26,864 nt of DNA from JBCBSP01 sp964550935 (GTDB taxonomy: Bacteria; Pseudomonadota; Alphaproteobacteria; Caulobacterales; Maricaulaceae): assembly GCA_964550935.1 (NCBI GenBank), contig CAZKBB010000036.1:1-26864 (forward strand), written 5' to 3'. The notes beneath the pieces are model-generated. The model was not told where the DNA came from. It did no database searches and saw only the letters and a list, made by a program, of their open reading frames with translations. Each line of letters starts with the position of its first letter. Within the stretch, counting starts at the first letter, position 1. This document shows, in pieces, positions 1 to 6,980 of the stretch. The position numbers and the translations under genes were made by a program.

Positions 1-224
1 GGACGAGCGCCGCCTCAGGCAAAATAAGCGCTGGCCTTGCGCAGGATCTCGTTGGCCTGGCGCAGCATCTCGGCGGTACACCCGATCTTCGCCGCCACCG
101 AACCGATCGCGTCCCACTGCAAGGCGTGATCGCCCCGGTGGTCCAGCACCAGTTGCACAGCCCGCTCGCGGACCTCCGCCGGATATCGTGTCGTGTGTCG
201 TTCCAGAGTGGCTCTTCTGCTCAC
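1..224 (-). pseudogene. IS3-family transposase OrfA remnant with internal deletion
   Basis: The 69-residue reading frame matches the helix-turn-helix protein OrfA of IS3-type elements: it has TTRYPAEVRERAVQLVLDHRG near the start and ends in RQANEILRKASAYFA. In full OrfA proteins the GCTAE-LR segment is followed by roughly 30 more residues (a KWVRQ-type stretch and a leucine-zipper ENREL segment) before RQANEIL. Here GCTAEMLR runs straight into QANEIL. The join lies on CTGCGC (positions 60-65, minus strand), a six-base word expected at both ends of the lost segment, so slippage between short repeats is a likely cause. The first codon would be GTG (222-224). The frame stops at 15-17, and no OrfB is visible before the window edge. 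It is probably non-functional. Family assignment is from recognition only. Confidence 0.75.
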
Positions 225-227
225 AGG

Positions 228-270
228 TCAGAGCCTCCGGGAAACCCGGGGCGGTTCCGTTTTGCTCTGA
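228..270. repeat. Nested inverted repeat beside the IS remnant
   Basis: TCAGAGC (228-234) is matched by GCTCTGA (264-270). Inside lies a second hairpin, CCGGG-AAA-CCCGG (237-249). It sits directly upstream of the orfA remnant and could be a leftover of the element's end or a small hairpin. No function is assigned. Confidence 0.35.
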
Positions 271-288
271 CGCCTCCCTGAACAGACA

Positions 289-317
289 CGCCCGGCCTGA
301 CACCAGCAGGCCGGGCG
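289..317 (-). terminator. Hairpin terminator downstream of porin gene
   Basis: A perfect 11-bp stem (CGCCCGGCCTG, 289-299, with CAGGCCGGGCG, 307-317) encloses a 7-nt loop. It lies about 60 nt past the porin stop. The tail on the minus strand (TGTCTGTT) is only moderately U-rich, so termination is likely but not certain. Confidence 0.55.
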
Positions 318-376
318 CATCAAGCGCTGGTCTCGGGTCGAGCAGATCAGATCAACTCCGGCAGATCTCCAAGCGG

Positions 377-1096
377 TCAGAAGCTGCGTCCGAGGGACAG
401 AACGATCTGTTCATCGGAGATGCCGGTGTCTTCGCTGGTGTCGACATATGCGACGCCGAAGTCCAGACCGAGCGCGCTGGCGTAGCTCAGCCCGATCGTC
501 CAGTCCCACTTGTCGTCGCCATCGCCGTCGAGATCACCGAACGCGCCGGCCTCATAGCCCAGCCCGTAAACCAGGCTCAGCCCGTCGACCGCGGCGAGCG
601 CGGCCTCGCCAGCGTAGTAGACATACGCGTTGTCTTCACCACCGATATTGTCCTGCTCCGGGGCCCAGGCGAGGCCGACCTCATGCTGGAACACACCGAC
701 TGTTCCGGACAGCGAGCCGTAAAGCTCCAGATATGCGGAGTCGCTCTGATCGGGAAAGGTGTAGACCAGCGCACCGACATCGAACCCGAGCCCGCCGGCG
801 GTTTCCCCGCTATAGCCGGCATACAGGTCGAGTTCCAACTCCGACGAGCCGACCGGCTCGATCGAGGAGCCCCACAGGCCGGCATACAGGCCATTATCCA
901 GGCCCAGGTCGAGCCCGCCTTGCAGGGCGATGGACTTGTCGCTGAGCGTGACGCCGCGGAACCGGTAGTCGCTGACCAGGGCGACATTGCCTTCCACGCT
1001 CACCGGGCCGGACTGAGCCAGGGCCGGCGGCGCGGCGAGGGCCGCCGTCATCGCTGCGACGGTCGCACACACGGTGAGTTTGAGAGCCGTATTCAT
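377..1096 (-). CDS. TorF/Gcw_chp-family putative outer-membrane porin
   Basis: A 239-residue exported protein. A signal peptide covers about residues 1-27, with cleavage likely after PALA. The mature part is rich in Gly, aromatic and acidic residues in alternating patterns typical of a small beta-barrel, starts with VEGNVALVSDYRFRGV, and ends in F (GRSF), a common outer-membrane barrel ending. This fits the Gcw_chp/TorF putative porin family; the substrate of the family is not firmly known. A longer frame starts 12 nt upstream, but that ATG lies in the GGAGGT ribosome site, so the ATG at 1096 is chosen. It lies 84 nt downstream of amt on the same strand, and such porins often accompany ammonium transporters. 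A role in passage of nitrogen compounds across the outer membrane is inference. Confidence 0.85.
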   Translation of the reverse strand: MNTALKLTVCATVAAMTAALAAPPALAQSGPVSVEGNVALVSDYRFRGVTLSDKSIALQGGLDLGLDNGLYAGLWGSSIEPVGSSELELDLYAGYSGETAGGLGFDVGALVYTFPDQSDSAYLELYGSLSGTVGVFQHEVGLAWAPEQDNIGGEDNAYVYYAGEAALAAVDGLSLVYGLGYEAGAFGDLDGDGDDKWDWTIGLSYASALGLDFGVAYVDTSEDTGISDEQIVLSLGRSF

Positions 1097-1100
1097 GATA

Positions 1101-1106
1101 ACCTCC
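1101..1106 (-). promoter_or_regulatory. Ribosome binding site that sets the porin start
   Basis: GGAGGT lies 4 nt upstream of the ATG at 1096. The competing upstream ATG (1106-1108) overlaps this site and therefore cannot use it. Confidence 0.75.
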
Positions 1107-1180
1107 ATCTAAGGGTGTGGTTGAGATTTCAGACTGTCCGGCAAGGGCGCCCGCCGCGCGGACGCCCTTGCGTCGCGCTG

Positions 1181-2554
1181 CTATTGCGTCGAGCTCGTCG
1201 CGGCCCCTGTCCCGTTCTCGGGAACGAAGTCGGGATAGGCCGGATGGCCAAGCTCGCTGAGATCGCCGCCCGCAGCCTCCGCACCCGGCGCTAGCCGGAT
1301 TCCGAGCGTGACCTTCAGCGCCAGCCACACCGCAAAGCTCGCCGCGAACACGAAGGCCCCGATCGCCCCAACGCCGACGGCTTGACCGAAGAAGCTGGCG
1401 TCGGGATTGGTCAGCGGCACGGCGAGCGTGCCCCAGATTCCGGCGAACAGGTGGACCGGGATCGCCCCGACCACATCATCCAGGCGCAAAAGCTCCAGAA
1501 GGATCGTGCCGAAGGTCGCGATCGCCGCACCGACCCCTCCGATCAGGATCGCTTCGAAAATGGTCGGCGTGAGGGGCTCTGCGGTGATCGAGACCAGACC
1601 GGCCAGCGCCCCGTTCAGCGCCACGACGAGGTTGGGCTTGCCCTTGTTGATCGCCATGGAGAGCAGGTAGGCGACGATCACGCCGGAGGCCGCAGCCATG
1701 TTGGTGTTTGCGAAGATCTGAGCCACTGCGACGGCGTCGGCCGCCGATCCCAGCGCCAGCTGAGACGCGCCGTTGAAGCCGAACCATCCGAACCACAAGA
1801 TAAACACGCCCAGCGTAGCCAGCGGAAGGCTGGAGCCGTGCATGACCACGGGCTTGCCGTCGACGAAGCGGCCCGTGCGCGCGCCCAGTAGGATCACGCC
1901 GGCTAGAGCGGCCCAGCCGCCGGTGGAGTGGACGAGGGTTGAGCCGGCGAAATCGGAGAAACCAAACTGGGTATCCAGCCATCCTGCGCCCCATTCCCAG
2001 CTGCCCTGGATGGGATAAATCACGCCGGTGAGCACCGCCACGAAGAGGAAGAACGGGCCGACTTTGACGCGCTCGGCGACCGCACCGGACACGATCGAGG
2101 CGGCTGTGGCCACGAACACCATTTGGAAGTACCAGTCCGACGCCGCCGCATAGCCGGTGGACAGGTCGATCGTTTCGTCGGACGCCAACTCGGAGGGCGA
2201 CCACGGACCCGGCGTTCCGAAATAACCGGTCACATCCACGCCGGAATACATGAAATTGTAGCCGACGGCGTAAAACATCAGCCCGGCGATTGAGTAAAGG
2301 CCGATATTTTTCAGGCAGATCGTTGCGGCGTGCTTGGATCTGACCAGCCCGACTTCCAACATGGAGAAGCCGGCGGCCATCAGCATGACCAGGAAGCCGC
2401 CGATCAGAAACAGCAAGGTGTTCAAGACGAAGGCGGTCTCTTCAGCGACCTGGGCGCTGGCCGGCGCAGCGACCAGACAGGCGACAAGCGCCGCCGCGGT
2501 CGCCACACCTAGCATGTGGCCCCATGAATTCTGTTTTTTGAGGACGGACTGCAT
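1181..2554 (-). CDS. amt: Ammonium transporter (Amt family)
   Basis: A 457-residue inner-membrane channel moving ammonium/ammonia into the cytoplasm. Residues 1-34 look like a cleavable signal peptide (ends PASAQ), as in other Amt proteins, followed by about 11 hydrophobic segments. The Amt signature begins at D201 (DFAGSTLVHSTGG). The two pore histidines are H209 and H368 (PVHLFAGIWG), and the F/W-rich selectivity regions are intact. The start is the ATG at 2554, because a GGGGGA ribosome site sits 4 nt upstream; a longer reading from a GTG at 2566 would overlap that site. Most bacterial amt genes are coupled to glnK, which encodes the PII regulator, but none is adjacent here: the upstream side is gene-poor and the downstream side is the porin gene. 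The C-terminal tail, where PII-type proteins and the channel communicate, is present. Confidence 0.95.
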   Translation of the reverse strand: MQSVLKKQNSWGHMLGVATAAALVACLVAAPASAQVAEETAFVLNTLLFLIGGFLVMLMAAGFSMLEVGLVRSKHAATICLKNIGLYSIAGLMFYAVGYNFMYSGVDVTGYFGTPGPWSPSELASDETIDLSTGYAAASDWYFQMVFVATAASIVSGAVAERVKVGPFFLFVAVLTGVIYPIQGSWEWGAGWLDTQFGFSDFAGSTLVHSTGGWAALAGVILLGARTGRFVDGKPVVMHGSSLPLATLGVFILWFGWFGFNGASQLALGSAADAVAVAQIFANTNMAAASGVIVAYLLSMAINKGKPNLVVALNGALAGLVSITAEPLTPTIFEAILIGGVGAAIATFGTILLELLRLDDVVGAIPVHLFAGIWGTLAVPLTNPDASFFGQAVGVGAIGAFVFAASFAVWLALKVTLGIRLAPGAEAAGGDLSELGHPAYPDFVPENGTGAATSSTQ

Positions 2555-2558
2555 GGTT

Positions 2559-2564
2559 TCCCCC
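2559..2564 (-). promoter_or_regulatory. Ribosome binding site that sets the amt start
   Basis: GGGGGA is placed 4 nt before the ATG at 2554. It overlaps the alternative upstream GTG, which supports the shorter start. Confidence 0.6.
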
Positions 2565-2652
2565 ACCGTTCATGCGCAGCAGATCGCTGACGCATCGGAC
2601 GCTTCGGTCGTCCCGGCGGAGTTGCTGGCGTCACTGTCGCCACCGCCAAGGA

Positions 2653-2668
2653 CGGGCTCATAAGCCCG
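2653..2668 (-). promoter_or_regulatory. Small hairpin in the amt leader region
   Basis: CGGGCT (2653-2658) and AGCCCG (2663-2668) form a perfect 6-bp stem with a 4-nt loop about 100 nt upstream of the amt start. No U-run follows, so it is not a terminator. If transcribed it would be part of the amt 5' leader. Function unknown. Confidence 0.35.
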
Positions 2669-2736
2669 GGGCGAAACCATGTGGAACGCTGTGATCGCGT
2701 CCTTGACGGTAACGATTGCAATACTTTTGTTGCAGC

Positions 2737-2764
2737 GCAATAGAAAAATTTGACTTGGTGAAAA
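2737..2764 (-). promoter_or_regulatory. Possible amt promoter
   Basis: On the minus strand TTTTCA (2759-2764), a 16-nt spacer and TATTGC (2737-2742) resemble a weak sigma-70 promoter in an AT-richer patch upstream of amt. I saw no convincing sigma-54 GG/GC pair or NtrC site, although amt genes are often under nitrogen control. Weak evidence. Confidence 0.22.
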
Positions 2765-2785
2765 TCAGGCCCGACAGCGAAATCC

Positions 2786-2817
2786 CAAAAAAAATCGGCG
2801 GCTGCGCAGCCACCGAT
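2786..2817 (-). terminator. Strong intrinsic terminator with U8 tail, upstream of amt
   Basis: Positions 2794-2817 form a near-perfect palindrome: ATCGGTGGCT pairs with AGCCGCCGAT (one G-U pair) around a 4-nt GCGC loop. On the minus strand it is followed directly by eight T residues (2787-2794). This is the most canonical intrinsic terminator in the window, yet no protein gene ends just upstream of it on that strand. It could end a small RNA or act as an attenuator in a long amt leader. Confidence 0.8.
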
Positions 2818-2910
2818 AAGTTTGGTTTCAGCCCTTGGGCCAAAATGATGCTGATTTTTGCGGCGACTGCTAGCAAGCGATATTGCAAGCGCGAAAGCGT
2901 TAAGCCTGCT
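2795..2910 (-). ncRNA. Candidate small RNA ending at the U8 terminator
   Basis: The sequence leading into the terminator is clearly less GC-rich than its surroundings and has no plausible reading frame. It can form a second stem (TTTGG at 2853-2857 region pairing with CCAAA near 2820-2824, around a CCC-AA-GGG core). A single-stranded A/U-rich stretch followed by a terminator hairpin is the usual build of Hfq-dependent small RNAs. The 5' end given is arbitrary, as I could not identify a convincing promoter. It may instead be a leader of amt. Inference only. Confidence 0.3.
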
Positions 2911-3581
2911 CGGTATACGGATCAAAGATCCGGTAATGCGTTCGCCGCGCTGACACTTTGGGGCCGGGTGCGGCATCTGGTCGCTGCGCTGAACAAGGCC
3001 GGGAGTCAGCCCCCACCGGTCTGAGGCGTCTTGATCGCCCGGCCGCCGACACTCGACACCGCCCCACGTCGACTTCACCGCGAGTCGGCGCCGAACGAGG
3101 ACCGGGGACTCGGGTCGCTCCAAGATCCCCGCCCGTTACGCCCACGGCGGGTCGGACGGATATCCAACTCGACGGAGGGAGCGAACACGATGAGTCGGCC
3201 GCAGAACAGCGGCCTGTCGTCCTCAGGTTTCAGCGCCTGGCGCGGAGGCGTCTCGCAAATCGACAGGACCGGCGCCCGATCGGCGAAGCCGCCGCGACCC
3301 GGCCGCCACCTCGTGGCCGCGCTTCAGCGGGACGCGCGTGGTCGCCCGCGCATCGTTCAGAAGCGACAGATCGCGATGACGCCGCCCGCAGCGCTGCACC
3401 GCGCTCGCGATTTCGTCAGAGCCCAGCGGTCCCGGCGCGTTCTCGGCCGGGTTCGAAATCGCGGCGGCTTGCCGGGCGTCACTGGCGCGAACCCTTAGCG
3501 GGCTTTGTCGCGACATGGGCGCCGAGCGAACCCGCCGGCCGGCTTGCGTGAGGCGCTGGCGCAGCTTAAGCGGCGCGTCCC
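2818..3581. other. Gene-poor stretch with no recognisable gene
   Basis: About 760 nt upstream of the MATE gene. It contains a GGATC-AAA-GATCC hairpin (2919-2931). Open frames exist on both strands: a plus-strand frame from an ATG at 3190, with GGAGGG about 10 nt upstream and a stop at 3496-3498, and a minus-strand 97-residue frame at 3223-3516. Neither resembles a known family, both are rich in Arg/Pro/Ala as expected from random GC-rich DNA, and the codon third-position bias does not clearly favour either. It may be a decayed gene or a regulatory spacer. Confidence 0.5.
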
Positions 3582-4889
3582 ATGACCGCGCTCACCCGCC
3601 GCTCCGTTCTGATCCAGGCGACCCCGATCATGGCCGCCAACGCGGCGAGCCCTCTGGTGGGGCTTGTCGACATCGCGGTGATCGGGCGCACCGGGACCAC
3701 CGCCGAGATCGCTGCAGTGGCGCTCGGGGTATTGATCTTCAACACGCTGTTCTGGGCGTTCGGCTTCCTGCGCATGGGCGCGACCGCGCTCGCAGCCCAG
3801 GCCGACGGCGCGAGCGACGAGGCCGAGGTGCGCGCCTCGCTGTTGCGCGGTGCGGGCGTCGGGATCGCGGCCGGGCTCGTCTTCATCCTGTTTCAGCTTC
3901 CCATCCGCGAGGCCGCGTTTGCGCTGTTTTCAGGCTCGGCTGCGGCCGAGACGGCGGGGCGGGCCTATTTCGACGCGCGCATCTGGGGCGCGCCGGCCGC
4001 GCTCGCCGGCTTTGCGGTCTATGGCTGGCTGATCGGGATCGGGCGTACCGGGTGGGCGCTGGCGCTGCAGGCCGCGCTCAATCTCGTGAACGTCGCGCTG
4101 TCGATCGGCTTCGTCTATGGGCTCGACTGGGGCGTGGCCGGGGTCGGCGCGGCGAGCGCGCTCAGCCAGTGGGTGATGCTCGCCGCAGGCGGGCTGATCA
4201 TCTGGCGCGTCATCGCCGCACGCGGGCGTTCCGGCGTCGCCCGGCTCACAGACGCCGGCGCGGTGAAGCGCCTGTTCGCAGTCAATCGCGACATCTTCCT
4301 GCGCACCCTGTTCCTGCTGGCCGGGCTTGTCTGGTTCAACGAGGCGAGCCTTCGCGAGGGCGAGGCGGTGCTGGCGGGCAACGCCATACTTTTGCAGTTC
4401 ATCTCCATCTCCGCCTACGTGCTGGACGCCTTCGCCCATGTGACCGAGAGCCTGGCGGGCAAGGCGGTGGGATCGAGAAGCTGGGCTCAGCTGAAACGCG
4501 CCATGCGTCTGTCGAGCGAGCTGGCGCTGGCCGGCGCGGCGGCGCTCTCGGCGCTGATCTGGTTCGGCGGGGAAAGCTTCATCGCCCTGATGACCACCGA
4601 TCCGGACGCGCGCGCAGCCGCGCAAGGGTTTTTGATCTGGTGCGCGCTGGCGCCGCTCGTCGGCGCGCCGAGCTGGCAGCTCGACGGGCTGATGATCGGC
4701 GCCACGCGGGGGCCCTTGATGCGCAACGCCATGGCCGGCGCCTTCGCGATCTATCTCGCGCTCGACTTCACGCTGCGCCCCTGGCTCGGCGGGGATGGGC
4801 TGTGGCTCGCCTTCCTCGGCTATTACGCCGCGCGCGCGCTGACCTTGATGGTCGGCCTGCCGGGCCTGAAGCGGGACTTTCAAGCGTGA
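3582..4889 (+). CDS. MATE-family efflux transporter (DinF-like)
   Basis: A 435-residue polytopic inner-membrane protein with about 12 hydrophobic segments in two related halves. The N-terminal segment reads APIM-like (QATPIMAANAASPLVGLVDIAVIGRTG), the hallmark start of DinF-branch MATE proteins, which export drugs or metabolites in exchange for H+ or Na+. The later FNEASLREGEAVLAGNAILLQF and DAFAHVTESLAGKAVGSRS segments also match this branch. Length is normal for the family. The start ATG at 3582 places the hydrophobic first helix correctly; longer plus-strand frames upstream are a different frame. It converges with pyrD with only 7 nt between stops. The substrate cannot be deduced. Confidence 0.9.
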   Translation: MTALTRRSVLIQATPIMAANAASPLVGLVDIAVIGRTGTTAEIAAVALGVLIFNTLFWAFGFLRMGATALAAQADGASDEAEVRASLLRGAGVGIAAGLVFILFQLPIREAAFALFSGSAAAETAGRAYFDARIWGAPAALAGFAVYGWLIGIGRTGWALALQAALNLVNVALSIGFVYGLDWGVAGVGAASALSQWVMLAAGGLIIWRVIAARGRSGVARLTDAGAVKRLFAVNRDIFLRTLFLLAGLVWFNEASLREGEAVLAGNAILLQFISISAYVLDAFAHVTESLAGKAVGSRSWAQLKRAMRLSSELALAGAAALSALIWFGGESFIALMTTDPDARAAAQGFLIWCALAPLVGAPSWQLDGLMIGATRGPLMRNAMAGAFAIYLALDFTLRPWLGGDGLWLAFLGYYAARALTLMVGLPGLKRDFQA

Positions 4890-4896
4890 GCCGGCC

Positions 4897-5958
4897 TTAG
4901 AGATCCGCGCCGACCGCGTCGCGCACGCTTGGAAACCCGTCCGCCTTGACCCGTTCGGCGAGCCCGTCGCGCAGGCGCGCCACCAGGCCGGGGCCTTCAT
5001 AGACGAGGGCCGTATAGAGCTGGACCGCGTCCGCCCCGGCGCGGATCTTGGCGTAGGCTGTATCCGCGCAGGCCACTCCGCCGACCCCGATGATCGCCAT
5101 CTCAGGCCCCGTCGCGGCGCGCGCGCGCTTCAACAGCGCCGTGGAGCGCTCAAACAGCGGCGGGCCGGACAGCCCGCCCGCCTCGCCGGCGTGGCGGCTT
5201 TTGAGCGTATCGGGGCGCTCCACCGTGGTGTTGGACACGATCAGCCCGGACAGGCGCCAGCGCACGGCCGCGTCGGCGGCGGCCTCGGCGTCGGCCTCGC
5301 TCATGTCCGGGGCGATCTTCAAAAACAGCGGCGTGGTCCTGCGCTGCGGATCGACACGGGTCAACAGCGCGTCGAGGGCCTCGCCCGTCTGCAGGCCGCG
5401 AAGGCCCGGCGTGTTCGGCGAGGAGATGTTGAGCGTGAAGAAGTCGGCCAGGCCTTCAAGCTCGCGCAGGAGCGTCACGTAGTCCGCCGCCCGGTCTTCG
5501 GCGTCCTTGTTGGCGCCGAGATTGACCCCGACAGCGCCTCGCGCGCGATCGGGCCGCTCCAGCCGTGCGGCCAGGCGCGCCTTCACCGCGTCGAGGCCTT
5601 CATTGTTGAAGCCCATGCGGTTGATGACGGCCCGATCGGCGCGCAGGCGGAACAGGCGCGGTTGCGGATTGCCCGCCTGGGGCTTCGGCGTGACCGCGCC
5701 GACCTCCACGAAAGCGAACCCGGCCCGCAGGAGCGCGTCCGGCGCCTCGGCGTTCTTGTCAAACCCGGCCGCCAGGCCCACCGGGTGATCGAGATCGATC
5801 CCCGCGAGCGCGGTGTTCAACACCGGATCGGCCGGCCCGGCCGACGGCGCGGCGAGCCCGGTTTTCAGCGCCGAGAGCGCGGCGCGGTGGGCGGTTTCCG
5901 GCGGCAGGAGCGTCAGCGCGCGCGCGCCGAACGCATCGATCGACTGGCGAAGCGTCAT
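4897..5958 (-). CDS. pyrD: Dihydroorotate dehydrogenase (quinone), class 2
   Basis: A 353-residue flavoenzyme of pyrimidine synthesis that oxidises dihydroorotate to orotate and passes electrons to membrane quinone. Class 2 features are present: an N-terminal membrane-association helix (SIDAFGARALTLLPPETAHR), GFDKNAEAPD at 66-75, VINRMGFNNEG at 111-121, and NISSPNTPGLRGLQ at 177-190 with the catalytic base serine at about S180 (class 1 enzymes use Cys). LFLKIAPD and VSNTTVERP follow, then the FMN phosphate-binding GVGGV and AGADAVQLYTALVYEGP near the C terminus. The open frame runs 97 codons further upstream, but that part overlaps the divergent S24 gene and has no family match, so the ATG at 5958 is chosen; it gives the normal family length. 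Confidence 0.96.
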   Translation of the reverse strand: MTLRQSIDAFGARALTLLPPETAHRAALSALKTGLAAPSAGPADPVLNTALAGIDLDHPVGLAAGFDKNAEAPDALLRAGFAFVEVGAVTPKPQAGNPQPRLFRLRADRAVINRMGFNNEGLDAVKARLAARLERPDRARGAVGVNLGANKDAEDRAADYVTLLRELEGLADFFTLNISSPNTPGLRGLQTGEALDALLTRVDPQRRTTPLFLKIAPDMSEADAEAAADAAVRWRLSGLIVSNTTVERPDTLKSRHAGEAGGLSGPPLFERSTALLKRARAATGPEMAIIGVGGVACADTAYAKIRAGADAVQLYTALVYEGPGLVARLRDGLAERVKADGFPSVRDAVGADL

Positions 5959-5965
5959 GGCCTGG

Positions 5966-5975
5966 GGTCTAGACC
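5966..5975. promoter_or_regulatory. 10-bp palindrome just upstream of pyrD
   Basis: GGTCTAGACC is a perfect palindrome centred about 12 nt before the pyrD ATG. CTAG is often rare in bacterial genomes. It could be a protein-binding site or chance; no regulator is implied. Confidence 0.25.
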
Positions 5976-6009
5976 GGGCCTGCGCGCCCGGCAAGGCGGC
6001 GCGCGCGGC

Positions 6010-6038
6010 TTGGCGATAGGAAAACTTTCCGTTAGCTT
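6010..6038 (+). promoter_or_regulatory. Possible sigma-70-like promoter of the S24/HTH gene
   Basis: TTGGCG (6010-6015), a 17-nt spacer and TAGCTT (6033-6038) lie about 35 nt upstream of the gene's ATG in an AT-richer patch of the divergent intergenic region. Confidence 0.35.
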
Positions 6039-6057
6039 GCAGTGCAGTCCTAACTGC
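6031..6057 (+). promoter_or_regulatory. Candidate operator of the S24/HTH repressor
   Basis: Two overlapping inverted repeats lie between the possible promoter and the ATG: GTTAG-N14-CTAAC (6031-6054) and GCAGT-N4-ACTGC (6044-6057). Genes for CI/LexA-like proteins usually bind such sites in their own promoter, so autoregulation is a reasonable inference. Confidence 0.4.
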
Positions 6058-6073
6058 GAAGCGCCGAGCCGCC

Positions 6074-6700
6074 ATGCTGACCCACGCCCAGATCTGGCGC
6101 GCCATCGACAGGCTGGCGGAGAGCCGGGGCCTGTCCGCCTCGGGGCTGGCGCGCCGCGCCGGGCTCGATCCCACTACTTTCAACCCGTCCAAGCGCACCA
6201 GCGCAGACGGCGCGAAGCCGCGCTGGCCCTCCACCGAGAGCCTGGCCAAGGTGCTGGAGGTGACGCGGGTGCGCTTTGACGAGTTCGCCGCGTTCGCCGA
6301 CGGGGCGGGCGCCGGGCGTTCCGTGCCGCTGATCGGCTTCGCCGAGGCCGGGGCGGACGGGTATTTCGACGATGCGGGCTTTCCCGCCGGCGCAGGCTGG
6401 GAAGAGGTGCGTTTTCCAGGCGTCGCCGATGAACACGCTTATGCGCTTGAGATCTCCGGCGCCTCCATGGAGCCGGTCTATCGCGATGGCGACCGGGTCG
6501 TGGTCTCGCCCGACGCCGCGCCCCGACGCGGCGACCGGGTGGTGGTCAAGCTGCGCTCGGGCGAAGTGACCGCGAAGGAGCTCGGCCGCGTGACCGAGAC
6601 GCGCGTGGAGCTGCGCGCTCTGAACCCGGACTATCCCGACCGTACCGTGGAGACCGGCGATATCGTGTGGATGGGGCGGATCGTGTGGGCGAGCCAGTAG
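6074..6700 (+). CDS. HTH repressor-like protein with S24 (LexA/CI-type) peptidase domain
   Basis: 208 residues in two parts. Residues 1-70 form a helix-turn-helix domain (RLAESRGLSASGLARRAGLDPTTF, then a second helix region WPSTESLAKVLEV). Residues 84-208 are a LexA/UmuD-type S24 domain: VPLIGFAEAG with a possible Ala-Gly autocleavage bond near A92-G93, the nucleophile S131 in ISGASMEPVYRDGD, and the general base K168 in GEVTAKELGR, all intact. The family includes phage repressors and chromosomal regulators that self-cleave on contact with RecA filaments. No phage genes are nearby, so a chromosomal stress regulator is more likely. It is divergent from pyrD over 115 nt that contain operator-like repeats. 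Target genes are unknown. Confidence 0.88.
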   Translation: MLTHAQIWRAIDRLAESRGLSASGLARRAGLDPTTFNPSKRTSADGAKPRWPSTESLAKVLEVTRVRFDEFAAFADGAGAGRSVPLIGFAEAGADGYFDDAGFPAGAGWEEVRFPGVADEHAYALEISGASMEPVYRDGDRVVVSPDAAPRRGDRVVVKLRSGEVTAKELGRVTETRVELRALNPDYPDRTVETGDIVWMGRIVWASQ

Positions 6701-6777
6701 CCGCGCGGCGGCCTCGCATGCGGCGGCGCGGGCGCGCATATTAAAATTCCGTGAGAAACTGCGTTTGCGATTTTACA

Positions 6778-6794
6778 AGCGCGTTCAACGCGCT
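6778..6794. promoter_or_regulatory. Inverted repeat AGCGCGTT-C-AACGCGCT
   Basis: A perfect 8-bp inverted repeat around one base lies in an AT-rich stretch 13 nt before the ATG at 6807. ACAAGC also appears on both sides as a direct repeat. It could be an operator for the small ORF or, because CTTTTT follows a few bases later, a poor terminator for the S24 gene. Confidence 0.4.
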
Positions 6795-6806
6795 AACAAG
6801 CTTTTT

Positions 6807-6956
6807 ATGAGCGGCGACGTCTCGATCGAACATGGCGGATCGGACTGGTGGATCGTGCGGGTCGCCGGCCGGATCGTCGCCTATGTCCGCAGCGCCTCGG
6901 CGGCGGAGACGGTCGCAGCCGCGTTCCGCGACCAGCCGCCCCTGATCGAGGAATGA
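6807..6956 (+). CDS. Small hypothetical protein (49 residues)
   Basis: Unrecognised. The ATG at 6807 gives 49 residues including DWWIVRVAGRIVAYVRSASAAETVAAAFR, a strand-strand-helix-like pattern, with nearly all third codon positions G or C as in neighbouring genes, which supports real coding. A longer version from a TTG at 6765 would add MRFYKRV and so on from an AT-rich stretch that looks like promoter DNA, so the shorter start is preferred. It stops 24 nt before the convergent HTH gene's stop. No clear ribosome site is visible. Function unknown. Confidence 0.5.
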   Translation: MSGDVSIEHGGSDWWIVRVAGRIVAYVRSASAAETVAAAFRDQPPLIEE

Positions 6957-6980
6957 TCGGGCCGTAATCGCGGATGCGGC

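Noticed and set aside
188..1294. Long 368-codon plus-strand frame at the start of the window
   Set aside because: It lies opposite the porin and the end of amt and is rich in Arg/Pro/Gln without any family pattern; the minus-strand genes are clearly real.
2555..2785. Sigma-54 promoter and NtrC sites upstream of amt
   Set aside because: Expected from knowledge of amt regulation, but no GG-N10-GC pair with suitable flanks or NtrC palindrome could be seen.
3440..3470. Possible tRNA T-arm (GGTTCGAAAT)
   Set aside because: The rest of a cloverleaf is absent: no acceptor stem, D-arm or anticodon arm could be found around it.
5959..6249. N-terminal extension of PyrD by 97 codons
   Set aside because: It has no match to the family, overlaps the divergent S24 gene, and the ATG at 5958 gives the normal 353 residues with the expected N-terminal helix.
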